In this document: piece by piece, positions 1-7,388 of the stretch
Position numbering within the stretch: the stretch's first letter is position 1
How the letters are laid out: each line of letters opens with the position of its first letter
Assembly (NCBI GenBank): GCA_029287335.1
Contig: JARFRI010000133.1
Location: forward strand, 1-10,813
Length of the DNA: 10,813 nt
DNA from: Phycisphaera sp.
GTDB taxonomy: Bacteria; Planctomycetota; Phycisphaerae; Phycisphaerales; Phycisphaeraceae
Reading direction: 5' to 3'
Notes under the pieces: model-generated
Seen by the model: the letters and a program-made list of their open reading frames with translations, nothing else
The model's database searches: none
What the model was told of the DNA's origin: nothing
Position numbers and translations under genes: made by a program

Positions 1-819
1 AGTCGCGTTGCGCTCATCGGTCTCAAGGCGAGCTTCGATCCCGCTGATCGCGTGACCACCTGGGGCCCTGACCCGCTGTTCTGGATTGAGCTGCCGTCGG
101 CCATGATGGACCACCCGACGTGTCGCTCCTCGCCGCTGAGCGACCACCAACTCGGCTTCCTGTCACTTGCATTGAACCGCTCTGCGCATCGCGTGTCGCA
201 GCGCGGCTTGGCACTGTCGGGTGGCCCTCTGCTGCCGCCAACGATGATCGCGCTCCCGCCCGAAACCAACGGCCCCAAGCCGGTCGTGAACAGATACGTC
301 GAGCGGATGGCCGAGATCTTCCGCGTCGGTGTCGATGAAGTCTGGCCGATCCTCGCCGAGGCAATGATCATTCCATCGGAATCAACGAATGTTGGCGCGT
401 CACTCATCGATGCCCGCCTGTGGGATCACTCCTATGGCGACAGCCTCGGCGAGTACGCCTATCTCGGCGGTAGCCTTGGCAGAGCGGTCTACAACCCCTC
501 CCGACAGATCGACAACATCGACTTCATGGAACAAGATCACATCCTCCGCACGATGCGGCGCTCGCTCCCGATCGACCATGCTGCTGGTTGTACGGAGCAT
601 GACTTGAAGTTGGCATCACAGAATCCGCTTCATCCGCTGTTCCTCTCGAAGATCTCAAAGATCGGCAGCTTCCGGCTGGACACAACAGATACGAATGCAG
701 GCGTGATCGAACTCGTCGGCCAGGGACAGCGTGTGTTGCTGCCGATGGAGCGCAAGTTCTCTACCCAATCCAACCGCCAGCCCGCGATCCTGTGCGAGCC
801 GGCCCGGATAGCGAGTTAA
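1..819 (+). CDS. Unrecognised protein, 5' end cut off by the window edge
   Basis: Reading frame 1 is open from the first base of the window to a TAA stop at 817-819, giving at least 272 codons. Because the frame stays open to the edge, the GTG at 52 need not be the true start and the gene probably begins outside the window. I do not recognise the family. The protein looks soluble: there is no signal peptide and no membrane segment in the visible part. It contains a helix-like stretch around YVERMAEIFRVGVDEVWP, a small Gly/Tyr-rich segment (SLGEYAYLGGSLG) and a basic C-terminal third. I see no cysteine clusters, no P-loop and no catalytic motif that I can name. GC and codon use resemble the hydrogenase operon rather than the AT-richer stretch that follows. 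A strong terminator begins 11 bases after the stop, so this is the last gene of its transcript. That it is a real gene is likely; its function is unknown. Confidence 0.65.
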   Translation, partial: SRVALIGLKASFDPADRVTTWGPDPLFWIELPSAMMDHPTCRSSPLSDHQLGFLSLALNRSAHRVSQRGLALSGGPLLPPTMIALPPETNGPKPVVNRYVERMAEIFRVGVDEVWPILAEAMIIPSESTNVGASLIDARLWDHSYGDSLGEYAYLGGSLGRAVYNPSRQIDNIDFMEQDHILRTMRRSLPIDHAAGCTEHDLKLASQNPLHPLFLSKISKIGSFRLDTTDTNAGVIELVGQGQRVLLPMERKFSTQSNRQPAILCEPARIAS

Positions 820-830
820 CATTTATCCAG

Positions 831-876
831 CGTGTACGAGGCCGCCGAGGGGCGGCTTCGTGTACGCTTTTTTTTT
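831..876 (+). terminator. Strong intrinsic (rho-independent) terminator
   Basis: A 16-base arm (831-846) pairs with 851-866 over its whole length, with three G-T wobbles, around a four-base GAGG loop. The stem base is followed by one C and then nine T (868-876). It sits 11 bases after the stop of the gene ending at 819. The T-run follows the hairpin only on the plus strand, so it ends the plus-strand transcript. Confidence 0.9.
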
Positions 877-1238
877 AGCTATTACCTAGCCAACAGTGCG
901 CGAAGCAACGGTAAGTCACGGCATAGTCTCTACGGCGTCCGAACACCCTCGAAAAACCTGTAGAAATAGAGCAGTATTAGAAACAGGTGACACAGAATTC
1001 GACGCATCATAGTGAGAGAAATCTGAAGCTCAGTGCGGAGGGTGAAGCCGGCTCTTCAGCTTAATGTCTAGTCAGCGTTCTGGCTCAGGAAAAGCCTGAT
1101 GTGCCATGTCATGATTCACCGATTGAGTCGCCCTCAATTCCAGAAGATTATGTGGTTGGGGTGCCTTGGATACTCTGGTATACCGTGAAAGGTTGCAATA
1201 TATTTTTATCTCGAGTGCTGAGTAATAGAAAGTCTGTG
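877..1238. other. Non-coding stretch upstream of the lipoprotein gene
   Basis: About 360 bases lie between the terminator and the lipoprotein start with no convincing gene. GC falls to roughly 45-50%, with one line near 38%, against about 60% or more in the operon. A plus-strand frame in phase with the lipoprotein is open from 1101, but its extra N-terminus looks non-coding and would bury the signal peptide. A possible sigma-70-type promoter is TTGGGG (1156-1161), a 17-base spacer and TATACC (1179-1184), about 55 bases before the lipoprotein start; it is a weak match. A small inverted repeat (CTGAAG near 1022 and CTTCAG near 1055) brackets an AGCCGGCT palindrome. I saw no tRNA, rRNA or riboswitch-like structure. 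Confidence 0.5.
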
Positions 1239-1679
1239 ATGAAACGATACGCAATGGTCTTATTACTGCTCGTACTTATATCTGGCTGCAAGAATCAGGG
1301 CATACGAGATTCTGGGTCAAGCAGCGAAGAGCACGGCGTCACTCATACGGAGATGCGAGAAAGCTCGCAAAGCGCGGAGGATAAGAAGACATTTGATGAT
1401 CGTTTGGCCAAGGCGATCGAGCAGTATGGGCGATTTCGAGTGATTGAACTACGCGTACTCGATCCACCGCGCGGCAGCGACGTTCAAGAACTTTATCACG
1501 AAGTCAGGCTGCTGCGACGATCGGTTGATGTTCCGGATGCTCATGGTGAGATTGAGGACGGTGTCGGCCGCTTCATCATCGCCCCACTAGCCGACATCCA
1601 GTTCTGTGCCTCTCGTATTGATTTTGGAACACTACTAAAAGTTGATCGCCAACAGCGGGTCGTAACAGTGCGCTGGTGA
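1239..1679 (+). CDS. Small predicted lipoprotein of unknown function
   Basis: Encodes 146 residues from the ATG at 1239. The N-terminus is a classic lipoprotein signal: MKRY, a hydrophobic run of Leu/Val, then the lipobox ISGC with the acylated cysteine at residue 17. The ATG is chosen because it puts this signal at the very N-terminus; a GTG at 1236 would add one residue, and the open frame back to 1101 would hide the signal. After the cysteine comes a Ser/Glu/Lys-rich linker (about residues 18-50), then a compact mixed domain of about 95 residues with several acidic and basic pairs and an ending rich in Val and Arg (RVVTVRW). Lys at +2 would not be the inner-membrane retention signal known for enterobacteria, so the protein may be exported to the outer membrane if the host is a diderm. 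I do not recognise the domain. The gene is plus-strand, stands alone, and converges on hypE; nothing links it to hydrogenase. No strong Shine-Dalgarno is visible. Confidence 0.7.
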   Translation: MKRYAMVLLLLVLISGCKNQGIRDSGSSSEEHGVTHTEMRESSQSAEDKKTFDDRLAKAIEQYGRFRVIELRVLDPPRGSDVQELYHEVRLLRRSVDVPDAHGEIEDGVGRFIIAPLADIQFCASRIDFGTLLKVDRQQRVVTVRW

Positions 1680-1835
1680 AAAGATCAGCTTGTTTAGGCA
1701 TTGAGGCAGGCATGCTACTTGCTGTTTAATGCCCTGAATCTTGATGACTCACAGGGGCATGATGTGTCCTCTCTTCTATTCGATGGCATTTCTGTATCCG
1801 CACGGATACGCCTGCACCATTGGTGCTCAGTGATT
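1680..1835. other. Convergent intergenic gap between lipoprotein gene and hypE
   Basis: This 156-base gap separates two genes that end facing each other. It holds no convincing gene: a plus-strand frame that starts here at 1701 runs antisense through the end of hypE and resembles nothing I know. The only structure I see is the pair of dyads at 1794-1826. There is no T-run of the kind seen at 868-876, so termination from either side would have to be rho-dependent or lie elsewhere. Confidence 0.45.
1794..1826. repeat. Two adjacent small dyads just past the hypE stop
   Basis: GTATCCG (1794-1800) and CGGATAC (1803-1809) form one perfect inverted repeat around CA. GCACCA (1814-1819) and TGGTGC (1821-1826) form a second one around a single T. 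They lie 10-42 bases beyond the hypE stop codon. Neither is followed by a run of T on either strand, so they are not standard intrinsic terminators. They could stabilise the 3' end of the hydrogenase mRNA or help termination of both converging transcripts. The base pairing is seen; the role is a guess. Confidence 0.35.
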
Positions 1836-2903
1836 TCAGCAGATGCGCGGGAGTTGCTCGCCGCTGATCATGTCGATGACCCGGCGGGTCCCGATGGCTG
1901 TCCGGGCGGAAACGTTACCTTTGCCTTGGGTCACTCTTCCGATCACCCGGGCGTCGCGTGCGAAGTCGGTTGTTTGAAGCAGCGCGATTGCATGCTCGGC
2001 TTGATCTTCTGGGAGGATCACGATGAAGCGGCCTTCATTCGCAACGTAGAGGGGGTCGAGGCCGAGTAACTCACAGGCTCCGCGCACCGTCTCGTTGATG
2101 GGGACGGCTTGCTCATCGATCTCGATATCGACTTGGCCGCTTTGGGCGATCTCGACCAGAGCCGTCGCCAAGCCGCCACGCGTTAGATCGCGCAGGCACT
2201 GGACCGGTAAGCCGGCATCAAGCAAGGGAAGAACCGCGGGCGCGAGGCATGCCGAGTCGCTGTGGATCGCGTTACCGAGGTCCAACTGTTCGCGGGCACA
2301 CATCACCGCGATGCCGTGACGGCCCAGATCGCCGGAGACGATGATGGCCGAACCGTCGGACACTTGTGCCGGGCCGATCGGCGTGCGGGCGATCACCTGG
2401 CCGATGCCAGTGGTCGTGATGGTCATACCATCGCCACGGTCGCTTTGGATTACCTTGGTGTCGCCGGTCACGATCGTGACGCCCGCCTCATCGGCGGCGC
2501 AGCGCATTGAAGCGGTGATGCGCCTCAGTATCGCGAGGGGTAGGCCGGCCTCTAGCACGAACGCCGCGCTGAGATACTTAGGCTGTGCGCCGCACATCAG
2601 CAGGTCATTGGCCGTGCCATGCACACTCATGGCCCCGATGTCGCCGCCGGGGAACTCGATCGGATCGACGACGTAGCTGTCGGTGGTGATCGCGAGTTGT
2701 TCCGCTCCCGGGGTGAAAACCGCGCCGTCGTGGCCGAGGGTTTGAAGCGGGTCACCGAACGCCTCGATAAAGACCGATGCGATGAGTTGATGGGTCTTGC
2801 GTCCGCCGCCGCCATGAGCGACCTCGATCACCCCATGGTCATTGATCGGCACGGGGCATGCGGGCCAAGGCGGGTGTGTTTGTTTTGCTTGTGATTGATC
2901 CAT
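1836..2903 (-). CDS. hypE: HypE, [NiFe]-hydrogenase maturation factor (cyanide ligand synthesis)
   Basis: 355 residues. HypE accepts the carbamoyl group from HypF on its C-terminal cysteine and dehydrates it with ATP to a thiocyanate, the source of the two cyanide ligands of the active-site iron. The sequence ends in the diagnostic PRIC (residues 352-355), whose last Cys is the acceptor. Family features in order are the glycine-rich HGGGGRKTHQLI near residue 30, the ATP-binding TTDSYVVDP and NDLLMCGAQP segments of the AIRS/PurM-type N domain, a VTGDTKV segment, and LTRGGLATAL in the C domain. The length fits the family. An N-terminal extension of about 20 residues rich in Pro, Gln and His precedes the conserved start. 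The ATG lies three bases after the hypD stop, with AGGGG about eight bases upstream. It is the last gene of the operon, and the intact C-terminus implies a functional enzyme. Confidence 0.97.
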   Translation of the reverse strand: MDQSQAKQTHPPWPACPVPINDHGVIEVAHGGGGRKTHQLIASVFIEAFGDPLQTLGHDGAVFTPGAEQLAITTDSYVVDPIEFPGGDIGAMSVHGTANDLLMCGAQPKYLSAAFVLEAGLPLAILRRITASMRCAADEAGVTIVTGDTKVIQSDRGDGMTITTTGIGQVIARTPIGPAQVSDGSAIIVSGDLGRHGIAVMCAREQLDLGNAIHSDSACLAPAVLPLLDAGLPVQCLRDLTRGGLATALVEIAQSGQVDIEIDEQAVPINETVRGACELLGLDPLYVANEGRFIVILPEDQAEHAIALLQTTDFARDARVIGRVTQGKGNVSARTAIGTRRVIDMISGEQLPRIC

Positions 2904-2906
2904 CGC

Positions 2907-4010
2907 TCAAACCCCTGAGACCGTGACCCGACGATAGCGGTAATAGGCGGCGCATGCGCCTTCATCCGAAACCATCGGCGCACCCAGCGGCGAATCGGGC
3001 GTGCAGGCTTTTCCAAACGCGGGGCAGTCGTGTGGCCGCTTGATGCCTTGCAAGACCTCGCCAGCGATGCACTGTTGATGCTGGTGTTCTTCTTTATCGG
3101 CGAACAACTTAAACCGCCGCGCCGCGTCGAAGGCGTGGTAGCGCGGTCTCAGGCCAAGGCCGCTGCGCTGAATCTCACCGATCCCGCGCCATTGTCTGGG
3201 CACGATCTCAAAGACCTCGCGGAGCAGTAGTTGTGCCGTCGTGTTGCCTTGGGCTTGTACGGCCCGGGCGTAGGGGTTCTCGACGGCTGCGGTGCCCATT
3301 TCCAGTTGATCGATGCACATCGCAACGCCCGCGAGGATGTCGATCGGCTCGAAGCCCGTGATGACGATGGGGACCTTGTACTTCGCGGCGATCGGTTCGT
3401 ACTCGGCCTGCCCCATGATCGCGCAGACGTGCCCGGCCGCGAGGAAGCCCTGCACGCGATTCAGGTCGGACCCGAGGATCGCTTCGATGGCGGGCGGGAC
3501 GAGTACGTGTGAGACCAGCAGCGAGAAATTATCTAGTGATGCCTCGTGCGCCTGGCGCACGGTCAAGGCGTGGGCGGGCGCAGTCGTCTCAAAACCAACC
3601 GCAAAATGGACCACCTGCTTATCGGGGTTCTCCTTCGTGAGGTTCAGGGCATCCAGCGGCGAGTACACCACCCGGATATCGGCGCCGTTGGCCTGCTGGG
3701 CAAGCAGGTTGCCGGATGACCCGGGCACCCGCAGCATGTCCCCGAACGAGCAGAGGATCACGTCGGGGTGTTGAGCGATCTCGATGGCCGCATCGATCAG
3801 CGCAACCGGCGTGACACAGACCGGGCAGCCCGGGCCGTGTACCAGCGTGACTTCGTCGGGCAGTAGTTGGTCGATCCCAAAGCGCACGATGGCATGGGTT
3901 TGACCGCCGCAGACCTCCATGAGCGTCCAGGGTCGGGTGGCCGTGCGGGCGATGTGATCGGCCAGCTTCCGTGCGGCGGTTGAGTCGCGGTACTCGTCGA
4001 TATATTTCAT
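2907..4010 (-). CDS. hypD: HypD, Fe(CN)2CO assembly protein with [4Fe-4S] cluster
   Basis: 367 residues. With HypC, HypD forms the scaffold on which the Fe(CN)2CO unit of the [NiFe] site is built; it carries a [4Fe-4S] cluster and redox-active cysteines. Seen in the sequence are CGGQTH at residues 34-39, GPGCPVC at 59-65, [16 protein letters not shown], and the C-terminal cluster cysteines C314, C329, C336 and C353 (the last in GACAAYYRY). All catalytic and cluster cysteines expected of the family are present and the length is standard. The start ATG overlaps the hypC stop (ATGA, 4007-4010), so the two partners are probably translated together, as befits proteins that form a complex. The Shine-Dalgarno is weak, which fits translational coupling. 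Confidence 0.98.
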   Translation of the reverse strand: MKYIDEYRDSTAARKLADHIARTATRPWTLMEVCGGQTHAIVRFGIDQLLPDEVTLVHGPGCPVCVTPVALIDAAIEIAQHPDVILCSFGDMLRVPGSSGNLLAQQANGADIRVVYSPLDALNLTKENPDKQVVHFAVGFETTAPAHALTVRQAHEASLDNFSLLVSHVLVPPAIEAILGSDLNRVQGFLAAGHVCAIMGQAEYEPIAAKYKVPIVITGFEPIDILAGVAMCIDQLEMGTAAVENPYARAVQAQGNTTAQLLLREVFEIVPRQWRGIGEIQRSGLGLRPRYHAFDAARRFKLFADKEEHQHQQCIAGEVLQGIKRPHDCPAFGKACTPDSPLGAPMVSDEGACAAYYRYRRVTVSGV

Positions 4011-4270
4011 TGGGCTGCCTGTCTTTCGTCACGGCCTAGGTCAACTTCATCGATCTGATCGAGGTATGCAAACACCCGCTTCGCTTCCGCTTCATCGATC
4101 CGGTTGATCGCGACTCCGACGTGTGCCAGGATGTAATCGCCTATGGTTGCTTCGGGGACGAACGCGAGGTTGATGGGGCGCGTGACGCCGCCAAAGCTAA
4201 CGAGCGCGGTGCGTGCCAGCGGCTCTTCGCAGGTGATCTCGATAATTTGTCCGGGGATCGCGAGGCACAT
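4007..4270 (-). CDS. hypC: HypC, hydrogenase maturation chaperone
   Basis: 87 residues. HypC carries the iron-ligand unit from HypD to the large-subunit precursor. The start is fixed by the family signature MCLAIPG: after removal of Met the second-residue cysteine must be N-terminal to work. A longer in-frame reading back to 4381 is therefore wrong, although it is open. Conserved [12 protein letters not shown] contains His50, the second functional residue. A good Shine-Dalgarno, AGGAG, lies 10 bases upstream (complement of 4281-4285), inside the end of hypF. One base separates the hypF stop from this ATG, and the gene ends in a four-base overlap with hypD. The C-terminal tail is acidic and Gln-rich, slightly longer than the core of the family. 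Confidence 0.97.
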   Translation of the reverse strand: MCLAIPGQIIEITCEEPLARTALVSFGGVTRPINLAFVPEATIGDYILAHVGVAINRIDEAEAKRVFAYLDQIDEVDLGRDERQAAQ

Positions 4271-4271
4271 C

Positions 4272-6629
4272 TCAGCACAACTCCTCTTGATCGTGTTTCG
4301 AATGCAGCGCGGCGGCGTAGAGTTGACCCAACACCAGGCCGCCGTCGTTGGGTGGCACGCGTCGGTGTAGGTAGGGCTCAATTCCTTTGTTGCGTAGCGC
4401 AGTCATGCACATCTCCGCGAGCAGCTTGTTCTGGAAGCACCCGCCGGTGAGCAAGACGTTCGGGAAAGGCGGCTTGGCCACGGTGGTGATCCATTCGGTG
4501 AGCCCCTCAGCGAGCGCGAAGTGAAACGCTCGAGCGATCGAGCTGGCCGGCTTGCCCTGCCTGATGCGGACAACGATTTCTCGGATCGCCGGCCGCCAGT
4601 CAAGCCCGCACGGTCCCGATCCATCGATCTCGATACGAAGCGACGGAACAAGCGATCTGATCGATTCGGCGGCGAACTGAAGCCCCATCGCGGCCTCGCC
4701 CTCGAACGTGCACAACTGATGCATCCCCAGCAGCGAAGCGACCGCGTCGAACAGCCTGCCCATGCTCGTCGTGGTGGGGGAGTTGGTGCGGGTCTTGAAC
4801 ATCTTCATCAGTATGGGCTTGTCTGAGTCCGGGATTCGTGCGATCGGGGGCAGGTCGTCCATCTCGAATGCTGCGCTGCCGAACACTTCGAACAGAACGC
4901 CCAGGGCGGATCGCCACGGCTGGCGTGACGCCGCGTCACTCCCCGGCAGCAGGAAGGGTTCGAGGTGGCCGACGCGCTCGACTTGCGTGCCGCATACCTT
5001 CAGCAGTTCACCGCCCCAGGCCGTGCCGTCCGTGCCCAGCCCCGTCCCGTCCCACGCGGCACCGAGCACGGTTGTCATCGGCCCGATGTCGTGCTCAGCC
5101 ATCGCGGCGTAGACGTGTGCCGCGTGGTGCTGGACCGATGACACCGGCAGGCCAAGCTGTTGGGCAGCTTGCGTCGAGTGGTAGTCGGGGTGAAGGTCGG
5201 CTGCGACAGACCTGGGCTTGACGCGCAGCAGGTTTTGCAGGTCGGCCGTGGTGTTGTGCAACGCGGTGACCGCCTCCACGGATGCGAGATCGCCGATGTG
5301 CTGGCTGAGTAGCGCTTCGCTGTTGACCGCGAGACCCACGGCCGCTTTCTGTTGTGCGCCCACGGCCAGGATGGGCCCGGTGGTTTGTCGCATCGGCAGC
5401 TTGATGGCTAGCGGGGCGTAACCGCGCGACCTTCGCAGCACGCGTGGCTCGTTGTCGATGATCTGGACGATCGAGTCATCGACCGGGCGGGCGATCGGCC
5501 GGTCGTGGGTGAGCATGAAGTCAGCGATCGCGCCGAGCCGTTGCATCGCCTGGTGGTCATCGATACAGATCGGTTCTCCACTGAGGTTGCCGCTGGTGGC
5601 GACAACGGGGAATCGAAGCAAGCGGAGCATCAGGTGGTGCAGCGGTGTGTAGGCAAGCATCACGCCGAGGTAGGGATTGTTCGGCGCGACGCCTTGCGCG
5701 AGATCGGCTATGCCTGCGCGTTTCCGCAGCAAAATAATCGGCGACTGAGGCGAACAAAGCGCCCGGCGTTCCAACTCTGAGACCTCGCACAACGCCCGTG
5801 TCTCGTCAAGGCTCGGCAGCATGACGGCGAAGGGTTTGGCGGGTCGGTGTTTGCGCTCGCGTAGCGTCTTGATCGCTGCTTCATGCCGGGCGTCGGCCAT
5901 GAGATGGAATCCGCCGATTCCTTTGACCGCGACGATCTTGCCGTCACGGATGGCTTGGCAAGCCTCAGTGAGCACGTCTTGTTGACGTGATACCACCTGG
6001 CCCGCCATGGTCATGAGCGCCAGTTGCGGGCCGCAATCCGGGCAGGCGTTGGGCTGTGCGTGAAAGCGTCGGTTTGACGGGTCGTTGTACTCGGCACGGC
6101 ACGCCGGGCACATCTCAAACCCGCTCATCGTGGTGTGTGGCCGGTCATAAGGCAGGTCGGTGATGATGCTCCAACGCGGGCCACACTCAGTGCAGTTGGT
6201 AAAGGGGTAGCCGAAGCGTCGATCGTCGGGATCAAAGACCTCGCGGAGGCAATGATCACAGGTTGAAAGGTCCGGCGGGATCGAGCACACGAGCCGCGGA
6301 TCATTGGAGCTATCCCGGATCGTAAAACCGAGTTGAGCATCCGGATCGATCAATGCCGACGCGATCGACTCGATCGCAGCGTTCGGCGGTCGCTCTTCGC
6401 CGAGCCGTCTGCGGAATGTAGACACCGCCCACGATGACCCTTCGACTTCGATCTGGACGCCGACCGGCGTGTTGCGGACCCAGCCACTCAAACCAAGCTC
6501 GTTGGCCAAGCGATAGGCGAACGGCCGGAAGCCAACGCCCTGCACGACCCCCTTGACCAGCAGCCGTTGACGCGTTCGTCGGCCTTGGTTTGCGCGGAGG
6601 CGATGAATGGATCGCTCTTGTACGCTCAC
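4272..6629 (-). CDS. hypF: HypF, carbamoyltransferase for hydrogenase maturation
   Basis: 785 residues, the full family length. HypF converts carbamoyl phosphate and ATP to a carbamoyl adenylate and passes the carbamoyl group to HypE. Domains in order are an acylphosphatase domain (about 20-108) with VQGVGFRPF at 29-37; two zinc-finger motifs with C124, C127, C146, C149 and C174, C177, C196, C199; a YrdC-like nucleotide-binding domain (about 210-400, including KHRPAKPFAVML); and a Kae1-like carbamoyltransferase domain with HHAAHVYAAMAEH and AAWDGTGLGTDGTAWGGE. Nothing is missing. The start is GTG, and its last bases are the hypA stop (GTGA, 6626-6629). A GGAG eight bases upstream, inside hypA, supports it. 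The protein begins with a basic Arg-rich stretch of about 20 residues ahead of the first domain. Confidence 0.98.
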   Translation of the reverse strand: MSVQERSIHRLRANQGRRTRQRLLVKGVVQGVGFRPFAYRLANELGLSGWVRNTPVGVQIEVEGSSWAVSTFRRRLGEERPPNAAIESIASALIDPDAQLGFTIRDSSNDPRLVCSIPPDLSTCDHCLREVFDPDDRRFGYPFTNCTECGPRWSIITDLPYDRPHTTMSGFEMCPACRAEYNDPSNRRFHAQPNACPDCGPQLALMTMAGQVVSRQQDVLTEACQAIRDGKIVAVKGIGGFHLMADARHEAAIKTLRERKHRPAKPFAVMLPSLDETRALCEVSELERRALCSPQSPIILLRKRAGIADLAQGVAPNNPYLGVMLAYTPLHHLMLRLLRFPVVATSGNLSGEPICIDDHQAMQRLGAIADFMLTHDRPIARPVDDSIVQIIDNEPRVLRRSRGYAPLAIKLPMRQTTGPILAVGAQQKAAVGLAVNSEALLSQHIGDLASVEAVTALHNTTADLQNLLRVKPRSVAADLHPDYHSTQAAQQLGLPVSSVQHHAAHVYAAMAEHDIGPMTTVLGAAWDGTGLGTDGTAWGGELLKVCGTQVERVGHLEPFLLPGSDAASRQPWRSALGVLFEVFGSAAFEMDDLPPIARIPDSDKPILMKMFKTRTNSPTTTSMGRLFDAVASLLGMHQLCTFEGEAAMGLQFAAESIRSLVPSLRIEIDGSGPCGLDWRPAIREIVVRIRQGKPASSIARAFHFALAEGLTEWITTVAKPPFPNVLLTGGCFQNKLLAEMCMTALRNKGIEPYLHRRVPPNDGGLVLGQLYAAALHSKHDQEELC

Positions 6630-6895
6630 TCGGGGTACTCCAGTTCCATACTCGTCAGGCGGATCCCCTGCGCGTCGTCGGCCGTTGTGTCGGTCTCCAG
6701 GGTCGCTTCGATCGCAGCGTCTTGAGCCAGCGTGCCCGGTGCGACCTCGTCGAAGTGCTCGCGGAAGTGATCGGCATCCATGTGCGACAATGCCCCGAGG
6801 CTGACATGGATCGTGCGGACACGCGTTGCGCCTTCGCGCATGGCGATCTCTTCGATCTTGCTCATCAGGTCGTTCATCAATGCTTGGTCATGCAT
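6626..6895 (-). CDS. hypA: HypA-like nickel chaperone without the zinc-binding cysteines
   Basis: 89 residues. HypA binds nickel through its N-terminal Met-His and hands it to the hydrogenase large subunit, normally with the GTPase HypB. The N-terminal half is typical: [10 protein letters not shown] with His2, a helix, then RTIHVSLGALSHMDADHFREHF, the conserved core strand and helix. The usual second half, a zinc ribbon with two CxxC pairs, is absent: there is no cysteine anywhere, and the protein ends in an acidic tail (about residues 65-89). It is therefore about 25 residues shorter than the usual 113-118. There is no sign of a frameshift: the gene ends in a clean GTGA overlap with hypF and starts 8 bases inside the protease gene, with GGGAG eight bases upstream. 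I believe similar short forms accompany other group 3b hydrogenases, but I cannot check that here. Confidence 0.85.
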   Translation of the reverse strand: MHDQALMNDLMSKIEEIAMREGATRVRTIHVSLGALSHMDADHFREHFDEVAPGTLAQDAAIEATLETDTTADDAQGIRLTSMELEYPE

Positions 6896-7388
6896 GGCGG
6901 TTGCTCCCCTCGGTGAGTTGTAAGGCCTCGTCGATCACAGAACGTGCCGCTTGTTCGATCCCCGAGATCACCTGCGGCGACGGCTCGCTCCCATGAGCAG
7001 CGTGCTGGATCTCGATGCCGTAGACGATGACACGCGCGGGAAGCATCCCCATCGCTCTTGCCAATTCGATCGCATCAGGCACACCCATATCGTGTGTGGA
7101 ACCGCGAGCCATCTCGGCGGGCATCGGCTGGGCCGAGGCGTCCCATCGGCTTACAGAGCCCACGGGGTTGCCGGCCGACATCGCGTCGATGAGGATCACA
7201 GTATTGGCGTTCGACCACGCGTCCATTAACGCCATGGCTTCGCCGCGCAGCTCAATGACGTCCAACGGCGTACCGGTGCTGCTGGCCATGATCTGACGTG
7301 CCGCAAGCCGGCCAGCGGCATCATCGCCACGCTCGAGCGCACCGACGCCGATTACGAGCACCCGCAGGTTGTGCGTTGATTCAGTCAT
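6888..7388 (-). CDS. [NiFe]-hydrogenase maturation endopeptidase (peptidase M52 / HycI-HybD type)
   Basis: 166 residues from the ATG at 7388. This enzyme removes the short C-terminal peptide of the large subunit after nickel insertion. The motifs are [17 protein letters not shown] near the N-terminus, LIDAMSAG, and [19 protein letters not shown]. By alignment in my head with E. coli HybD, whose metal ligands are Glu16, Asp62 and His93, the counterparts are Asp23, Asp68 and His99. The usual GN after the first glycines is GA here. The frame is open upstream to 7466, but the chosen ATG gives the family N-terminus, overlaps the large-subunit stop as ATGA (7385-7388), and has GGAG five bases upstream. 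Its place directly behind the large-subunit gene identifies its substrate. It overlaps hypA by 8 bases. Confidence 0.95.
   Translation of the reverse strand: MTESTHNLRVLVIGVGALERGDDAAGRLAARQIMASSTGTPLDVIELRGEAMALMDAWSNANTVILIDAMSAGNPVGSVSRWDASAQPMPAEMARGSTHDMGVPDAIELARAMGMLPARVIVYGIEIQHAAHGSEPSPQVISGIEQAARSVIDEALQLTEGSNRHA

Noticed and set aside
1020..1062. Inverted repeat with CTGAAG and CTTCAG as possible riboswitch or small RNA
   Set aside because: Only six outer pairs around an eight-base palindrome; no terminator, T-run or known fold follows.
1101..1238. Longer reading of the lipoprotein gene from 1101
   Set aside because: It would place the lipobox signal 46 residues inside the protein, and the added residues look non-coding.
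1701..2069. 122-codon plus-strand frame crossing the gap into hypE
   Set aside because: More than half is antisense to hypE, no homologous motif is visible, and there is no start context.
4271..4381. N-terminal extension of hypC to an upstream start
   Set aside because: HypC needs Cys at position 2 right after the start Met; the extension would run into hypF coding sequence and destroy the conserved MCLAIPG start.
4838..5221. 127-codon Arg/Pro-rich plus-strand frame opposite hypF
   Set aside because: Composition is typical of an antisense shadow (Arg, Pro, Ser), and it lies wholly within the Kae1-like domain of hypF.
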